Of a DNA stretch of 32,761 nucleotides, positions 17,847 through 26,162 are shown in pieces (position 1 is the stretch's first letter; every line of letters begins with the position of its first letter). A program made the position numbers and the translations under genes. The stretch lies in contig JAFLTH010000029.1 of assembly GCA_022510525.1 (NCBI GenBank), positions 1-32,761 of the forward strand, given 5' to 3'. The stretch is from Lachnospiraceae bacterium (lineage in GTDB: Bacteria; Bacillota; Clostridia; Lachnospirales; Lachnospiraceae). The notes under the pieces are model-generated. The model saw nothing but the letters and a program-made list of their open reading frames with translations. It did no database searches and was not told where the DNA came from.

Positions 17847-18528
17847 TTATTTTCACATCCTTTTCAATAATGTTTGCTTTACCGTCAAGTTTATCAAAGA
17901 TTACATTACCACTCTCATCAATATGAGATATATATGAACTGACATTATCGGGATTAAGAAGCTTCTCCATTCGAATTTCATCCGCCTTTTCTTTTCCTAC
18001 TGATTCATCCAACCGTTTGTCAATCCAGTTGTCACTCATTTGCTTCCCATCAAGAGTATCTGATAACTGAGCAGTTCCATACTTAGCATCAACAATAATA
18101 TATTGAGGATGTCCATCAGGATTATAATAAACTCCGTCTATACCCTGATGCCCTATATCATCTATTTCAGTAATCATATCTTTTGAAATTCTCTCATACC
18201 CTTTTTCACGCAGTTCCTGATCCGTTTTCATTTCTCCATAATTTCCCTTTTCCTGTGTGTTTTCAAGGGTTTTATTTCCGTTTTCAACGTTGGCAATTTC
18301 TTTGTCCTGCTTTTCTATTTTTGCCTGAATATCAAGGTCATCTGCATTTTCAACCAGTTCATCTGCATTTATTTTTTTTGAAAGACTCTCTTCCATTCTT
18401 TCTCTAAGCTGTTCGGGAGTCATATTTCTAATATCATCTAACCTTTTCCATACGGCATCCTCAAAAGAATTAATGCTATCTATCCGAGTCTTTGTAATTT
18501 CAGAAATTTTGATTGCTTCCAATGGCAT
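17836..18528 (-). CDS. PoNe-type DNase toxin (PD-(D/E)xK nuclease)
   Basis: 230 residues. The C-terminal domain from about residue 95 carries GNYGE (95-99), GIDG (129-132) and IIVDAKYG with Asp147 and Lys149, then KQMSDNWIDKRL. Glu99, Asp131, Asp147 and Lys149 fit the PD-(D/E)xK catalytic set of the polymorphic nuclease effector PoNe, a DNA-degrading toxin. The first 94 residues are charged and helical and contain no LXG, PAAR, signal peptide or membrane segment that I recognise. In known relatives the domain is the tip of a large secreted effector; here it stands almost alone. The start lies four bases after the HerA-like gene's stop, and the immunity gene follows with overlap. Confidence 0.85.
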   Translation of the reverse strand: MPLEAIKISEITKTRIDSINSFEDAVWKRLDDIRNMTPEQLRERMEESLSKKINADELVENADDLDIQAKIEKQDKEIANVENGNKTLENTQEKGNYGEMKTDQELREKGYERISKDMITEIDDIGHQGIDGVYYNPDGHPQYIIVDAKYGTAQLSDTLDGKQMSDNWIDKRLDESVGKEKADEIRMEKLLNPDNVSSYISHIDESGNVIFDKLDGKANIIEKDVKINES

Positions 18529-18532
18529 TTTA

Positions 18533-21500
18533 TCACTTTCCCTTCCTCTTATCTTCCGAATAAGCTTTTACCGCTTTAACAAACTGATTATTTTTTATTA
18601 AAGTATAATCCTTTATGTCATTTGATACATCAAAATCTTTGAAATCATTTCCGTATATCAGCCCTGCAACAGTTTCAATTGCTTTATTTTCAGGTTGTTT
18701 TCCATAGAAATTTTTCAACTCTTCCTGAAGTTTATCCAACTTATCTTTAGTGGGGTTCTTAATTGTATCGTGTATCAAAGTCACAAGTTCATCATCAGGT
18801 AATTTATGGTTACTAAATACTCCTGATATTAATAAATCAATAACTGTCTCAGCTATGCAGTTCAAAATGCAGTCTTTCTTCCTGATACCGGGAACCATAG
18901 GCATTGCGTTCACATAAGCTTTATCTTCTATCTTTTCAGACGCTAACTCAAGTCCATTATAGAGCTCTTTATAATAAGGTTTGTACATAATGGTTATCAG
19001 TGATTTGACAGCCTGGACATACAGCTCTTTCGACATCTGATTTTTGATAATACTCTCGTTAATACTGATCAATTTCTTATTTAAATCTCTATCATAAAGA
19101 TTTGTATCCGTAATCTTTATATCTTTTTTTACTGAATCTACCTTTACTATAACAGGCTGAACCATACCTTCTTTATGGCACAATGCATATCCAGCTTTGC
19201 TGTTTCCAAGATATATGGCATCTTCCGGATATACCCCTATTGTATTAGCAATTATTTCCTGATCGTCTTTAGCTATAATTCTATGTATTATCTTATTTGA
19301 TGAGTTTTTAATTACATCAGGAGCAAGTTTACTGGGTATCTGTTCTGCCACGATCACACCCTGTCCATATGAACGCATTTCTGCAAGCATATTAGTGAAA
19401 TGTTCCACGGCTTTTCCTTTAGGGTTACCCAAATCTACATTATCTTCAGTAGACACATTTTGTAATAATCTGTGAGCTTCTTCAATTACGAGCAGATGCT
19501 TTAAGTCCTCAGAATCATCAACCTCTTTTTGAACCTGCCTAAATTCATTGAGATAAATAATCAATAAGCCCAGTGTAAATGCTTTGTCTGAATCATCTGC
19601 CAGCCCTTCAAGTTCTAATACGGAATTATTATTAAACATTGTATCGTAATCTATATTTTCATGAGTATTATACATATACCCTTTTGAGCCGACACACAAA
19701 CTATCAATTCTTGCCTTCATTGCACTTTGAATATTACCTTTGACTTCTCCTTCATAAGTCATTTCATTGTTAATATAGTAATCTATCTCATCTTTCAAAT
19801 CCTGCATGGTAGGAAACAGATATTTATGTGTTGACACTGCATACATCTCTTTTATTTTTTCTTCATTAAAAAAGTTTTGTGGATTTCCGGAATTTATCAG
19901 ACAGGGATGAAATCCCAAGGTCAGATTCCAGCCCTTTTTTTCATATATATTATATAGACACTTTTCCAATATATACGGCATAGGTCCATAAAAAGCAAAT
20001 GATGCGCTAAATAAATCCTTTAACAAATCAATATGCTGCTGCGGACTGATTCCCGGCAGAACATAAAAAGGATTTATTTTAATACAATTCAGCTCAGGCC
20101 GTCCCAATGTATATACGTTTATGCTCTCCTTATTTATGTTTCGATATTCTTTTTTAGCAGGTTCAATTACCAAAAACGGCTTATCATTCATTTCCAAAAT
20201 TTTTTTGACGGTATTAGTTTTTCCACTTCCGGTAAGACCACATACGAACGTATGTTTGTTCAAGTCATATTCACTTAGTCCAAACGGAATATTTAAGAGC
20301 GGTCTGTCATATTCGCATACGTATCCCACTGCTTTATCTTCCGGCTGACTTACATAGTTAAGAGCATAACCCCTGGATTCCTGGATTTCAAAACCCACAG
20401 TATTATCTACCGGTATGGAACATATACCGCAAATTTCTTCTGATGTCACAAAACTACATAATGAATCATCCATTTTAGGATTGTCAAAAAATCCTTTCGG
20501 AATCATTAATTGTTGGTTATAAGTATTATCTGTCATAATATCATCATCATTACAGCTATCCTTATAAGAAAAAACAACCGGCGGAAGCACTTCAGGAATA
20601 CCTGACGCAATTTCACTATATAAGCTCCCTTGAATTATATCGCTTGCCAGCTTACTGTCTGATGAATAAGTTACAACTGATTCCCACATGCCTATGTTTC
20701 TGCCAATTTTAAGTCGCTCAATCATAGATTCCGCCATGTTCATCAGTTCAATAGCAAAACCATTTTGAATATCTCCTGAAATAGTCTTACTGTCACTTAT
20801 AGTTGTTGTAACTGCATCACTATATCCTTCGGATATAGTATGGTTGGTTCCTTTGGTTTTGCCTAAATTAAAAGACAACTGCTTTCCAACAATTAAACCT
20901 ATCAGACCACCGCCAATTGCTCCGGCAACAGTGCCTATGCCCGGTACAATTGAACCAACAACAGCTCCGGCAGCCGTTAAAGGCAGTGCTCCCTGAACAT
21001 TTAATCCCATATTTTGGTTAGTATTTTCACCATGCGCTTCATTGTGAATCTCGGCATGGGTATTTCCTTTAGAATCACCTTTTTGTATTGACAATGTTCT
21101 TTTGGAAATTACAAAACACTCATCCTGTATTTGTATTGCCTTATCAATTTTATTCTGTATGTGTTCTTCACTAATAGGTTTACATAAAACCATGATTGTA
21201 TAATTTTGACCATTCAAACTACGCATCAATGATGACAAATCTTTATTTTGATATTCACCATTAATTTTCAACGCCGGAATTCCGGATATGCAGCCAACAT
21301 ATCTGTCTTTATCTACGTTTTTACTGTCCTTTTCGTTAACAAAATTTTGAGTATATTTTTCTAACTTAATCCCAGGTAGCAAACCCTCAATAATTTTAAA
21401 TATAGCTGCATCATTTGAATTTGGAGCAACTCCCAATAATAATGATGCCTTACCCTCACTGCTGACTATGCCATAACAGACTGTCCGCTTAATTGAATAA

Positions 21501-21775
21501 GCAGTTGTGAATAGCTTCTGAAGTTTTTCTGCAAAATAGACAAACTTATCCTCTACATCATAAACCTTACATTCAACAATTCTGTAAAAAGTAAAAGAAT
21601 TAAGTAACTCCAGAGAATTTTCCTGAGGGGATCTGACTGCGGTTTTGTTGTCCGTATTATAAGCGGGATAAAAATTTTGAATAAATTCAGCCGTTAATTC
21701 GCCAAGCTTTCTAGTGTCTTCTTTAAATATTGCGGCTATATCTTTTTGTTTATTAGCAGTCAGTTCTGTTGACAT
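18533..21775 (-). CDS. HerA/FtsK-like ATPase with large N-terminal region and glycine-rich membrane segment
   Basis: 1080 residues. The N-terminal half, about 500 residues, matches no family I recognise. Residues about 264-297 are a glycine-zipper hydrophobic stretch (PLTAAGAVVGSIVPGIGT and onward) likely to enter a membrane. The motor has Walker A GLTGSGKT near 511-518, FLVIEPAKKEY just after it, Walker B LLVIEEAH near 760 and the sensor-like segment GQGVIVAEQIPSKL, as in HerA/DUF87 hexameric ATPases. The C-terminal 200 residues are helical. It overlaps the preceding gene by one base (TGATG). HerA enzymes pump DNA; with a DNase beside it, a DNA-processing or substrate-delivery machine is plausible but unproven. 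Confidence 0.82.
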   Translation of the reverse strand: MSTELTANKQKDIAAIFKEDTRKLGELTAEFIQNFYPAYNTDNKTAVRSPQENSLELLNSFTFYRIVECKVYDVEDKFVYFAEKLQKLFTTAYSIKRTVCYGIVSSEGKASLLLGVAPNSNDAAIFKIIEGLLPGIKLEKYTQNFVNEKDSKNVDKDRYVGCISGIPALKINGEYQNKDLSSLMRSLNGQNYTIMVLCKPISEEHIQNKIDKAIQIQDECFVISKRTLSIQKGDSKGNTHAEIHNEAHGENTNQNMGLNVQGALPLTAAGAVVGSIVPGIGTVAGAIGGGLIGLIVGKQLSFNLGKTKGTNHTISEGYSDAVTTTISDSKTISGDIQNGFAIELMNMAESMIERLKIGRNIGMWESVVTYSSDSKLASDIIQGSLYSEIASGIPEVLPPVVFSYKDSCNDDDIMTDNTYNQQLMIPKGFFDNPKMDDSLCSFVTSEEICGICSIPVDNTVGFEIQESRGYALNYVSQPEDKAVGYVCEYDRPLLNIPFGLSEYDLNKHTFVCGLTGSGKTNTVKKILEMNDKPFLVIEPAKKEYRNINKESINVYTLGRPELNCIKINPFYVLPGISPQQHIDLLKDLFSASFAFYGPMPYILEKCLYNIYEKKGWNLTLGFHPCLINSGNPQNFFNEEKIKEMYAVSTHKYLFPTMQDLKDEIDYYINNEMTYEGEVKGNIQSAMKARIDSLCVGSKGYMYNTHENIDYDTMFNNNSVLELEGLADDSDKAFTLGLLIIYLNEFRQVQKEVDDSEDLKHLLVIEEAHRLLQNVSTEDNVDLGNPKGKAVEHFTNMLAEMRSYGQGVIVAEQIPSKLAPDVIKNSSNKIIHRIIAKDDQEIIANTIGVYPEDAIYLGNSKAGYALCHKEGMVQPVIVKVDSVKKDIKITDTNLYDRDLNKKLISINESIIKNQMSKELYVQAVKSLITIMYKPYYKELYNGLELASEKIEDKAYVNAMPMVPGIRKKDCILNCIAETVIDLLISGVFSNHKLPDDELVTLIHDTIKNPTKDKLDKLQEELKNFYGKQPENKAIETVAGLIYGNDFKDFDVSNDIKDYTLIKNNQFVKAVKAYSEDKRKGK

Positions 21776-22398
21776 CAGTTCACCAGCTTTCCTTTTAAAT
21801 CGCTAACTCTCTCATAATAATATTTTTCAACTGAATCAATCCAGAGAAGAATTGATTTTTTAACACTATCTAAATAAGAATCAACTAAAGCATCGATGCT
21901 ACCTTTTCCTATATTTTTATCCTCATCTAATAATGTTGCCATTATTCCTGCTATTAATCCAGCAACTCCAATTCCAATAGGAATCCAGCTTTCAAACATA
22001 AAGCTTATCGCACCGCCAACTCCAACAACGACTACTCCTGCATTGATTAATTTTTTTATTTCTAAACTGCTTTGCTCATAATTAATATTTTTTGGAATAT
22101 CAAAATTAAATTTTTCATTTAATTCTTTAAGTAAATTCATTTCATAAAAAGCGGCTTTATTTTTTGCATCTAAAAATAATGGTTCATTTAGAGTATGTTC
22201 CATCATCATATTGTAAACGCTTGAAAGAAGCATCTTACTTTCAGGCGTGAATTTATTAACAGTTATATTAATAACTTTGTCAATCGCTTGTTGGCGTGTC
22301 AATCCGGTATTCAAACTCTTTTTTATATCAGCCTTTGTCTTTCTGACAAGATTGTCTATATATGAGTTTATTTTTTGTTTGTCATTTGTATTTAACAT
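21775..22398 (-). CDS. Small protein with central membrane hairpin, dynamin-operon partner
   Basis: 207 residues from ATG 22398; an in-frame TTG at 22407 is the alternative and has a worse ribosome-site distance. The gene overlaps the end of the dynamin-like gene by 17 bases and touches the HerA-like start by one. The N-terminal 100 residues are helical and charged. A hydrophobic hairpin follows (GVVVVGVGGAISFMF, then IPIGIGVAGLIAGIMA, about 113-150), then an amphipathic C-terminus. I do not recognise a family. Position suggests it is the membrane anchor or partner of the dynamin-like GTPase or the ATPase. Confidence 0.75.
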   Translation of the reverse strand: MLNTNDKQKINSYIDNLVRKTKADIKKSLNTGLTRQQAIDKVINITVNKFTPESKMLLSSVYNMMMEHTLNEPLFLDAKNKAAFYEMNLLKELNEKFNFDIPKNINYEQSSLEIKKLINAGVVVVGVGGAISFMFESWIPIGIGVAGLIAGIMATLLDEDKNIGKGSIDALVDSYLDSVKKSILLWIDSVEKYYYERVSDLKGKLVN

Positions 22399-24427
22399 AA
22401 TTATCAAGTTCTCCTTTCAATTCAACAATTATTTCATATTCGTTTGTTAACATTTGAATTAAACTTTCATACTTCTGAATTTTTGCCTGTTGCTTATCAT
22501 TGTCATTTTTGTCTTTAAGTAAGCTTTCATATTCTGATTCAAGTTCATCCTTATGTTCCGTAAGCTTTGTAGTATATACTTTACGGCATTCTTCAACATA
22601 ATTCACAACATTAGTCGTCATCGCTGATATAATATCATCAAGCCTATTGTGAATACTATCAGCAACGTTTTTTACACGTTCTTTTAGATCATGATATGGA
22701 ACTTTTTTTTTAGTTTTTAAAAAAGTCGTTCCTTCTTCCACATCTTTATACTTTATATCCTTCTTTTCAGCATCCGCATTTATTTCATCAAAATCCGTTT
22801 CTGTAAAATTAGGCATAAATGCTTCAGCAGGAATTTTAGAAATGTCTTGTGTATATTCAATCAATTTGTGATCGCATTCGTCTATAATTTCTTTAGCTAT
22901 ATTTTGACGAACATCCTTAGCTTTATCAATCATTCCCATTGTCATGTTTTTCATCTCATTAAATGTTGAATCAGTGATTTCACAATAAGGCATATTACGA
23001 TATTTTTCTAATTTGGTTTCAAAATCTGAACGCAATTTATCTGCCTTAGCCATTATAATTCCGTCTCCATTAATATTATCCGTATACTTCTTATTGATTT
23101 CACCTACCCCATAATTCAGCTTATTATATACTTCAACAATCTCTTTTTCCTTTTGCGATATTCTGTTTTCTAATGCATCAGGATCATTAAAATTATCTTT
23201 GGCAACTTTTAATAAATCTGTATATGTCTTTTTATATCTTGTATATTCCTTTTCAAGATTTTCAAGGAAATCAATTAATTGCACATAATTTGCCACTCTG
23301 GCAAATTTTTCAAGGCACATATGAACATTTGAAAAATCTGATATATTCTCCATTTTTTCCTTAAAAAGGGAAATATCACCTTTAGATTTATACCAACAAG
23401 TACTTGCAGGAAGAAATTCATTATCCTCTTTTTCAAATTCATCAAAGAACTCATCAATTTTTTCCACTGTTCCAAGTTCAAGACATTGATTTAAAAACAA
23501 CTGTACTTTACTGTCTACAAAAATGATTTTTTCTTCATCTATATAATTTTTATATAGCTCAAGAGCCTGCTCTTTTAATCTTATAAAATCAGCACCCTGC
23601 TGCAATGACTTACCGGTAAAAACCAAAAACAAAGACTCTTTTTGTCTATCGGTACAGTTTTCACGAAGTAATTTCATAAAACTGGATGATTCAAGTGCTT
23701 GTCCATTAAGAGCTTTTACAAAAATTATCGCATTGGCATTAGCAATATAATTTTCTGCTATTATTCCCACATCCCCGCCGGCTCCAACTCCGGGACTGTC
23801 AATAATAGTTATACCTTGCATTGCATCAGGTAACTGGTAAGTAATTTCTATTTCCGTAATAATTTTTCCCCAGTTATCTGCATTCTCATCAACATATTGG
23901 CAAATCAATTCGTTATATTCTTTATCATCAATATTGAAGATATTATCCTTTTTTACCCCCTCCAAAAATGAAGCCCTAACCTGCTTAGGTATTTTCCCAT
24001 GATATTTTATCAGCAATTCATTATTAATTGTTGTAATAGGAATATTTCTGTATTTATCAGATATGGCTGCATGTTCTTTCAAAAATTCACGAATATTATC
24101 ATATCCTTCTTTTTTTGTCTTACCCTTGGCTGCTGTTTTCGCTATAAGCTCAAACTTATCACCCTTACGTATTTTTATAATAGCGCTTGTACACTGTCTC
24201 ACATCCATAGGCATAACTTCTTTGCCTAAATACGCATTGATAAATGTAGATTTTCCACTTTTGGCTTCACCAAGAACCAGGAGATTGAAAATTTCGTCTC
24301 TGATTTTTTTTGCCTGTTTCTTAATGCTTTCATCAGCATCTTTTCCATGTTCTTTTAAAATACTAACATATTCATCATAAATCTTTAATACCTGCTCCTT
24401 ATATTGCTTGTACTCTTTTGCAATCAT
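22382..24427 (-). CDS. Dynamin-like large GTPase
   Basis: 681 residues. The P-loop GEAKSGKST is at 53-61 with a conserved threonine (CTSAI, near 80) as G2 and DSPGVGAGG at 210-218 as G3. No classical TKxD is seen; VFTGKS near 270 may take the G4 place. The C-terminal half (about 385-675) is long helices with strong coiled-coil character, as in bacterial dynamin-like proteins and LeoA/YdjA-like GTPases. No clear membrane segment is present; the next gene supplies a hydrophobic hairpin. It is the first gene of a five-gene overlapping operon and lies 202 bases after the WYL gene on the same strand. Dynamin-like proteins in bacteria protect or remodel membranes, some during phage infection. Confidence 0.83.
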   Translation of the reverse strand: MIAKEYKQYKEQVLKIYDEYVSILKEHGKDADESIKKQAKKIRDEIFNLLVLGEAKSGKSTFINAYLGKEVMPMDVRQCTSAIIKIRKGDKFELIAKTAAKGKTKKEGYDNIREFLKEHAAISDKYRNIPITTINNELLIKYHGKIPKQVRASFLEGVKKDNIFNIDDKEYNELICQYVDENADNWGKIITEIEITYQLPDAMQGITIIDSPGVGAGGDVGIIAENYIANANAIIFVKALNGQALESSSFMKLLRENCTDRQKESLFLVFTGKSLQQGADFIRLKEQALELYKNYIDEEKIIFVDSKVQLFLNQCLELGTVEKIDEFFDEFEKEDNEFLPASTCWYKSKGDISLFKEKMENISDFSNVHMCLEKFARVANYVQLIDFLENLEKEYTRYKKTYTDLLKVAKDNFNDPDALENRISQKEKEIVEVYNKLNYGVGEINKKYTDNINGDGIIMAKADKLRSDFETKLEKYRNMPYCEITDSTFNEMKNMTMGMIDKAKDVRQNIAKEIIDECDHKLIEYTQDISKIPAEAFMPNFTETDFDEINADAEKKDIKYKDVEEGTTFLKTKKKVPYHDLKERVKNVADSIHNRLDDIISAMTTNVVNYVEECRKVYTTKLTEHKDELESEYESLLKDKNDNDKQQAKIQKYESLIQMLTNEYEIIVELKGELDNYVKYK

Positions 24428-24629
24428 AAATTTTCCTCGCTCTTCTCTTTTTGCTATTTATTGTTTGTATTAGTCTATAGTCATTTATAATACTTCTACA
24501 AAGGCTTCCCCTATACTAACCCATTTTTATACTGCATCTTTCTTATTCTATTTCAATTGCCGAGATACAAGTTTTGTTTTTCACTTATGTAATATCCATT
24601 TTCCATTATACACTTCTATATATACACAT
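24428..24629 (-). other. 202-base gap between the WYL and dynamin genes
   Basis: AT-rich, with no terminator and no copy of the GACA-N5-TGTC motif. It starts with a 15-base repeat (24632-24646 overlaps the WYL stop) that is also found at the dynamin stop and carries a ghost start, ATG TTA AAT ACA AAT, opening a 21-codon frame. No convincing promoter was found for the dynamin operon. Confidence 0.5.
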
Positions 24630-25580
24630 TTATTTGTATTTAACATTTGTAATCAAATTCCCCTGACTTCTCAGCCACATATCAATGCCTTTACCAAATA
24701 CTTCTGCGGAAACAATATATGTGCCATTATCTTCATCAAGTATTTTTGCTGTTGGCAATCTATCCAATATAGCATCTATATCACTACCGCAATATTCAAA
24801 TTTAACTCTCTGCAGTTTACCACCATACATAAACTGCACTCTCTTCCTAAATTCCCCTTCTTCAAAACGGCTACTGTATGGAATATGGAATCCTTCATCC
24901 AGCACCTTTAATCCTTTGATCCTATCTATACGATATATTGTTGGAAAAGAATCATTGATAACATCAAAGTCTTTTCGAATCTCTTCATCATCAATAAAAG
25001 CTGTCAGATAAAAATAATACTCTGAAAACATGATGGCTACCGGCTTAACTTTGCGGGTTACAACGGCTTTATCTTTAGTTCTCTCATAATCTATTTCAAT
25101 ATATCTGCAATTTCTAATTGCCTGTCCAATATCCCACATTGTATCCAGGAACTTTGTCTTATGCCTTGGCTCTACATAATGGAATTCTTCATTACGGATT
25201 AATTCTGTTACCAATTTCTGGTTTTTCTTTGGCACACAACATGAAATTAATTTCTCCAAAATACCAGACATTTCTTCTTTGAGAAAAGCTCTGCTATCCA
25301 AGAGGATTTTGCATATAGCAAGCACTTCCGCATTTGTTAATTTAAGCTGGTAAATCTGTTCAAGTCGATATCCTTTTTCAATCCGATTATAAACTACCGA
25401 ATTGATAATTCCGGTATTCTCCATATCGGATTCCATAAAATTTCTGATATCATCAATGTCTCTTTGAATGGTTCTCTCGTTTACTCCGTACTTCTGGGCT
25501 TCCTCTGCCTTATTTACAAGATAACCACCCATCAATTTTGTATATATTGCAAGAACTCTGTCGATTTTACCGCTATCCAT
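24630..25580 (-). CDS. WYL-domain transcriptional regulator
   Basis: 316 residues. An N-terminal winged helix-turn-helix (about 5-70, with KYGVNERTIQRDIDDIRNFM) precedes a WYL domain (about 130-220, with EIDYERTKDKAVVTRKVKP, then EYYFYLTAF and TIYRIDRIKGLKVL) and a C-terminal extension ending in a WCX-like region. WYL regulators of this shape control phage-defence loci (BrxR, CapW) and the DNA-damage response (PafBC). GGAGG lies upstream of the ATG. The promoter carries the TGACA-N5-TGTCA palindrome, so it is probably autoregulated. It may be co-transcribed with the dynamin operon downstream, since no terminator was seen in the 202-base gap. Confidence 0.88.
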   Translation of the reverse strand: MDSGKIDRVLAIYTKLMGGYLVNKAEEAQKYGVNERTIQRDIDDIRNFMESDMENTGIINSVVYNRIEKGYRLEQIYQLKLTNAEVLAICKILLDSRAFLKEEMSGILEKLISCCVPKKNQKLVTELIRNEEFHYVEPRHKTKFLDTMWDIGQAIRNCRYIEIDYERTKDKAVVTRKVKPVAIMFSEYYFYLTAFIDDEEIRKDFDVINDSFPTIYRIDRIKGLKVLDEGFHIPYSSRFEEGEFRKRVQFMYGGKLQRVKFEYCGSDIDAILDRLPTAKILDEDNGTYIVSAEVFGKGIDMWLRSQGNLITNVKYK

Positions 25581-25611
25581 AATGACCTCCTACTCTGCTT
25601 TGTATAGACAC

Positions 25612-25645
25612 ATTATAGAACATTGCTATGACAGTTTCTGTCACT
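25612..25645 (-). promoter_or_regulatory. WYL gene promoter with palindromic operator
   Basis: On the minus strand: GACA (25642-25639), five bases, TGTC (25633-25630), twelve bases, TATAAT (25617-25612). The palindrome extends to ATGACA-N5-TGTCAC. A normal -35 at 17 bases is missing; the palindrome occupies its place. The start codon is 32 bases below the -10. Confidence 0.7.
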
Positions 25646-25682
25646 ATGATAATATATATAATTCTATTTATATTATTTTTTT

Positions 25683-25713
25683 GACATTTTCTCATGCATA
25701 AGATTTGTATAAT
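25683..25713 (+). promoter_or_regulatory. Candidate promoter of the first Cro-like gene, half-site form
   Basis: TTGACA (25681-25686) and TATAAT (25708-25713) are 21 bases apart, too far for an ordinary promoter. The distance equals that in the WYL, FtsZ-like and second Cro-like promoters. The second half-site is TCAT instead of TGTC, so only one half matches. Confidence 0.45.
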
Positions 25714-25781
25714 AGTAACAACTTTTATTAGTGATTTCTTTTTTATAGTATAATAATTCATTTTACAACAAAAATATACAA

Positions 25782-25842
25782 TGTGCAATTATAACGTGCT
25801 AATACGCACTAGTGCTTTTAAGCAAGTTTTCACTACGCACTA
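25782..25842 (+). promoter_or_regulatory. Cluster of GTGC/GCAC half-sites in the first Cro-like gene's leader
   Basis: Within 61 bases lie TGTGCAA (25782), ACGTGCTA (25794), the perfect palindrome GCACTAGTGC (25806-25815) and two copies of TACGCACTA (25803 and 25834). Such spaced half-sites are what a dimeric Cro/C1-type protein would bind; autorepression by the adjacent gene is inferred. Confidence 0.5.
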
Positions 25843-25876
25843 ATATGCCTATAATTTTGAATTATGGAGGTATCAT

Positions 25877-26092
25877 ATGCATATTCGATTGAGAATCAAA
25901 GAAATACTAGATGAAAAGGGAAAATCCAATTACTGGCTCAGCCAGCAGCTGGGTATGTGCTACCGCAACTACAATAATATTGTCACTAACAAGACTTCCG
26001 CAGTTCGTTTTGAAACATTGGAAAAATTATGTGAAATACTTGATGTTCCGGTAAGTGAGTTGTTTGAGCAGATATATGATAATGAAGAATAG
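25877..26092 (+). CDS. Small Cro/C1-type helix-turn-helix protein
   Basis: 71 residues, almost entirely one XRE-family DNA-binding domain: IKEILDEKGKSNYWLSQQLG, then the recognition helix region YRNYNNIVTNKTS and FETLEKLCEILDVPVSELF. It resembles YozG-like minimal regulators. GGAGG lies six bases before the ATG. It is about half identical to the protein encoded at 26297-26497, so the two are paralogues. A terminator follows at 26094-26123, so it is monocistronic. It is divergent from the WYL gene, with about 300 bases between them. Confidence 0.88.
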   Translation: MHIRLRIKEILDEKGKSNYWLSQQLGMCYRNYNNIVTNKTSAVRFETLEKLCEILDVPVSELFEQIYDNEE

Positions 26093-26093
26093 G

Positions 26094-26123
26094 CAGGTCA
26101 GAAATCATTAAACAGCTGACCTG
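26094..26123 (+). terminator. Rho-independent terminator of the first Cro-like gene
   Basis: CAGGTCAG (26094-26101) pairs with CTGACCTG (26116-26123), followed by TTTTTATTTT. It begins two bases after the stop codon. Confidence 0.85.
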
Positions 26124-26162
26124 TTTTTATTTTAAACAATTTTTTATAAACTTTTTTGCATA

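Noticed and set aside
24428-24629. ATGAC-TATA-GACT-like sequence near 24472-24485 as a further WYL operator
   Set aside because: Half-sites and spacing do not match GACA-N5-TGTC, and no -10 sits twelve bases away.
25681-25713. Ordinary sigma-A promoter TTGACA/TATAAT for the first Cro-like gene
   Set aside because: The spacing is 21 bases, too long for sigma-A alone; kept instead as a half-site member of the shared layout.
25573-25788. 71-residue minus-strand frame overlapping the WYL start
   Set aside because: No ribosome site, and it covers the divergent promoter region with the operator and both -10 elements.
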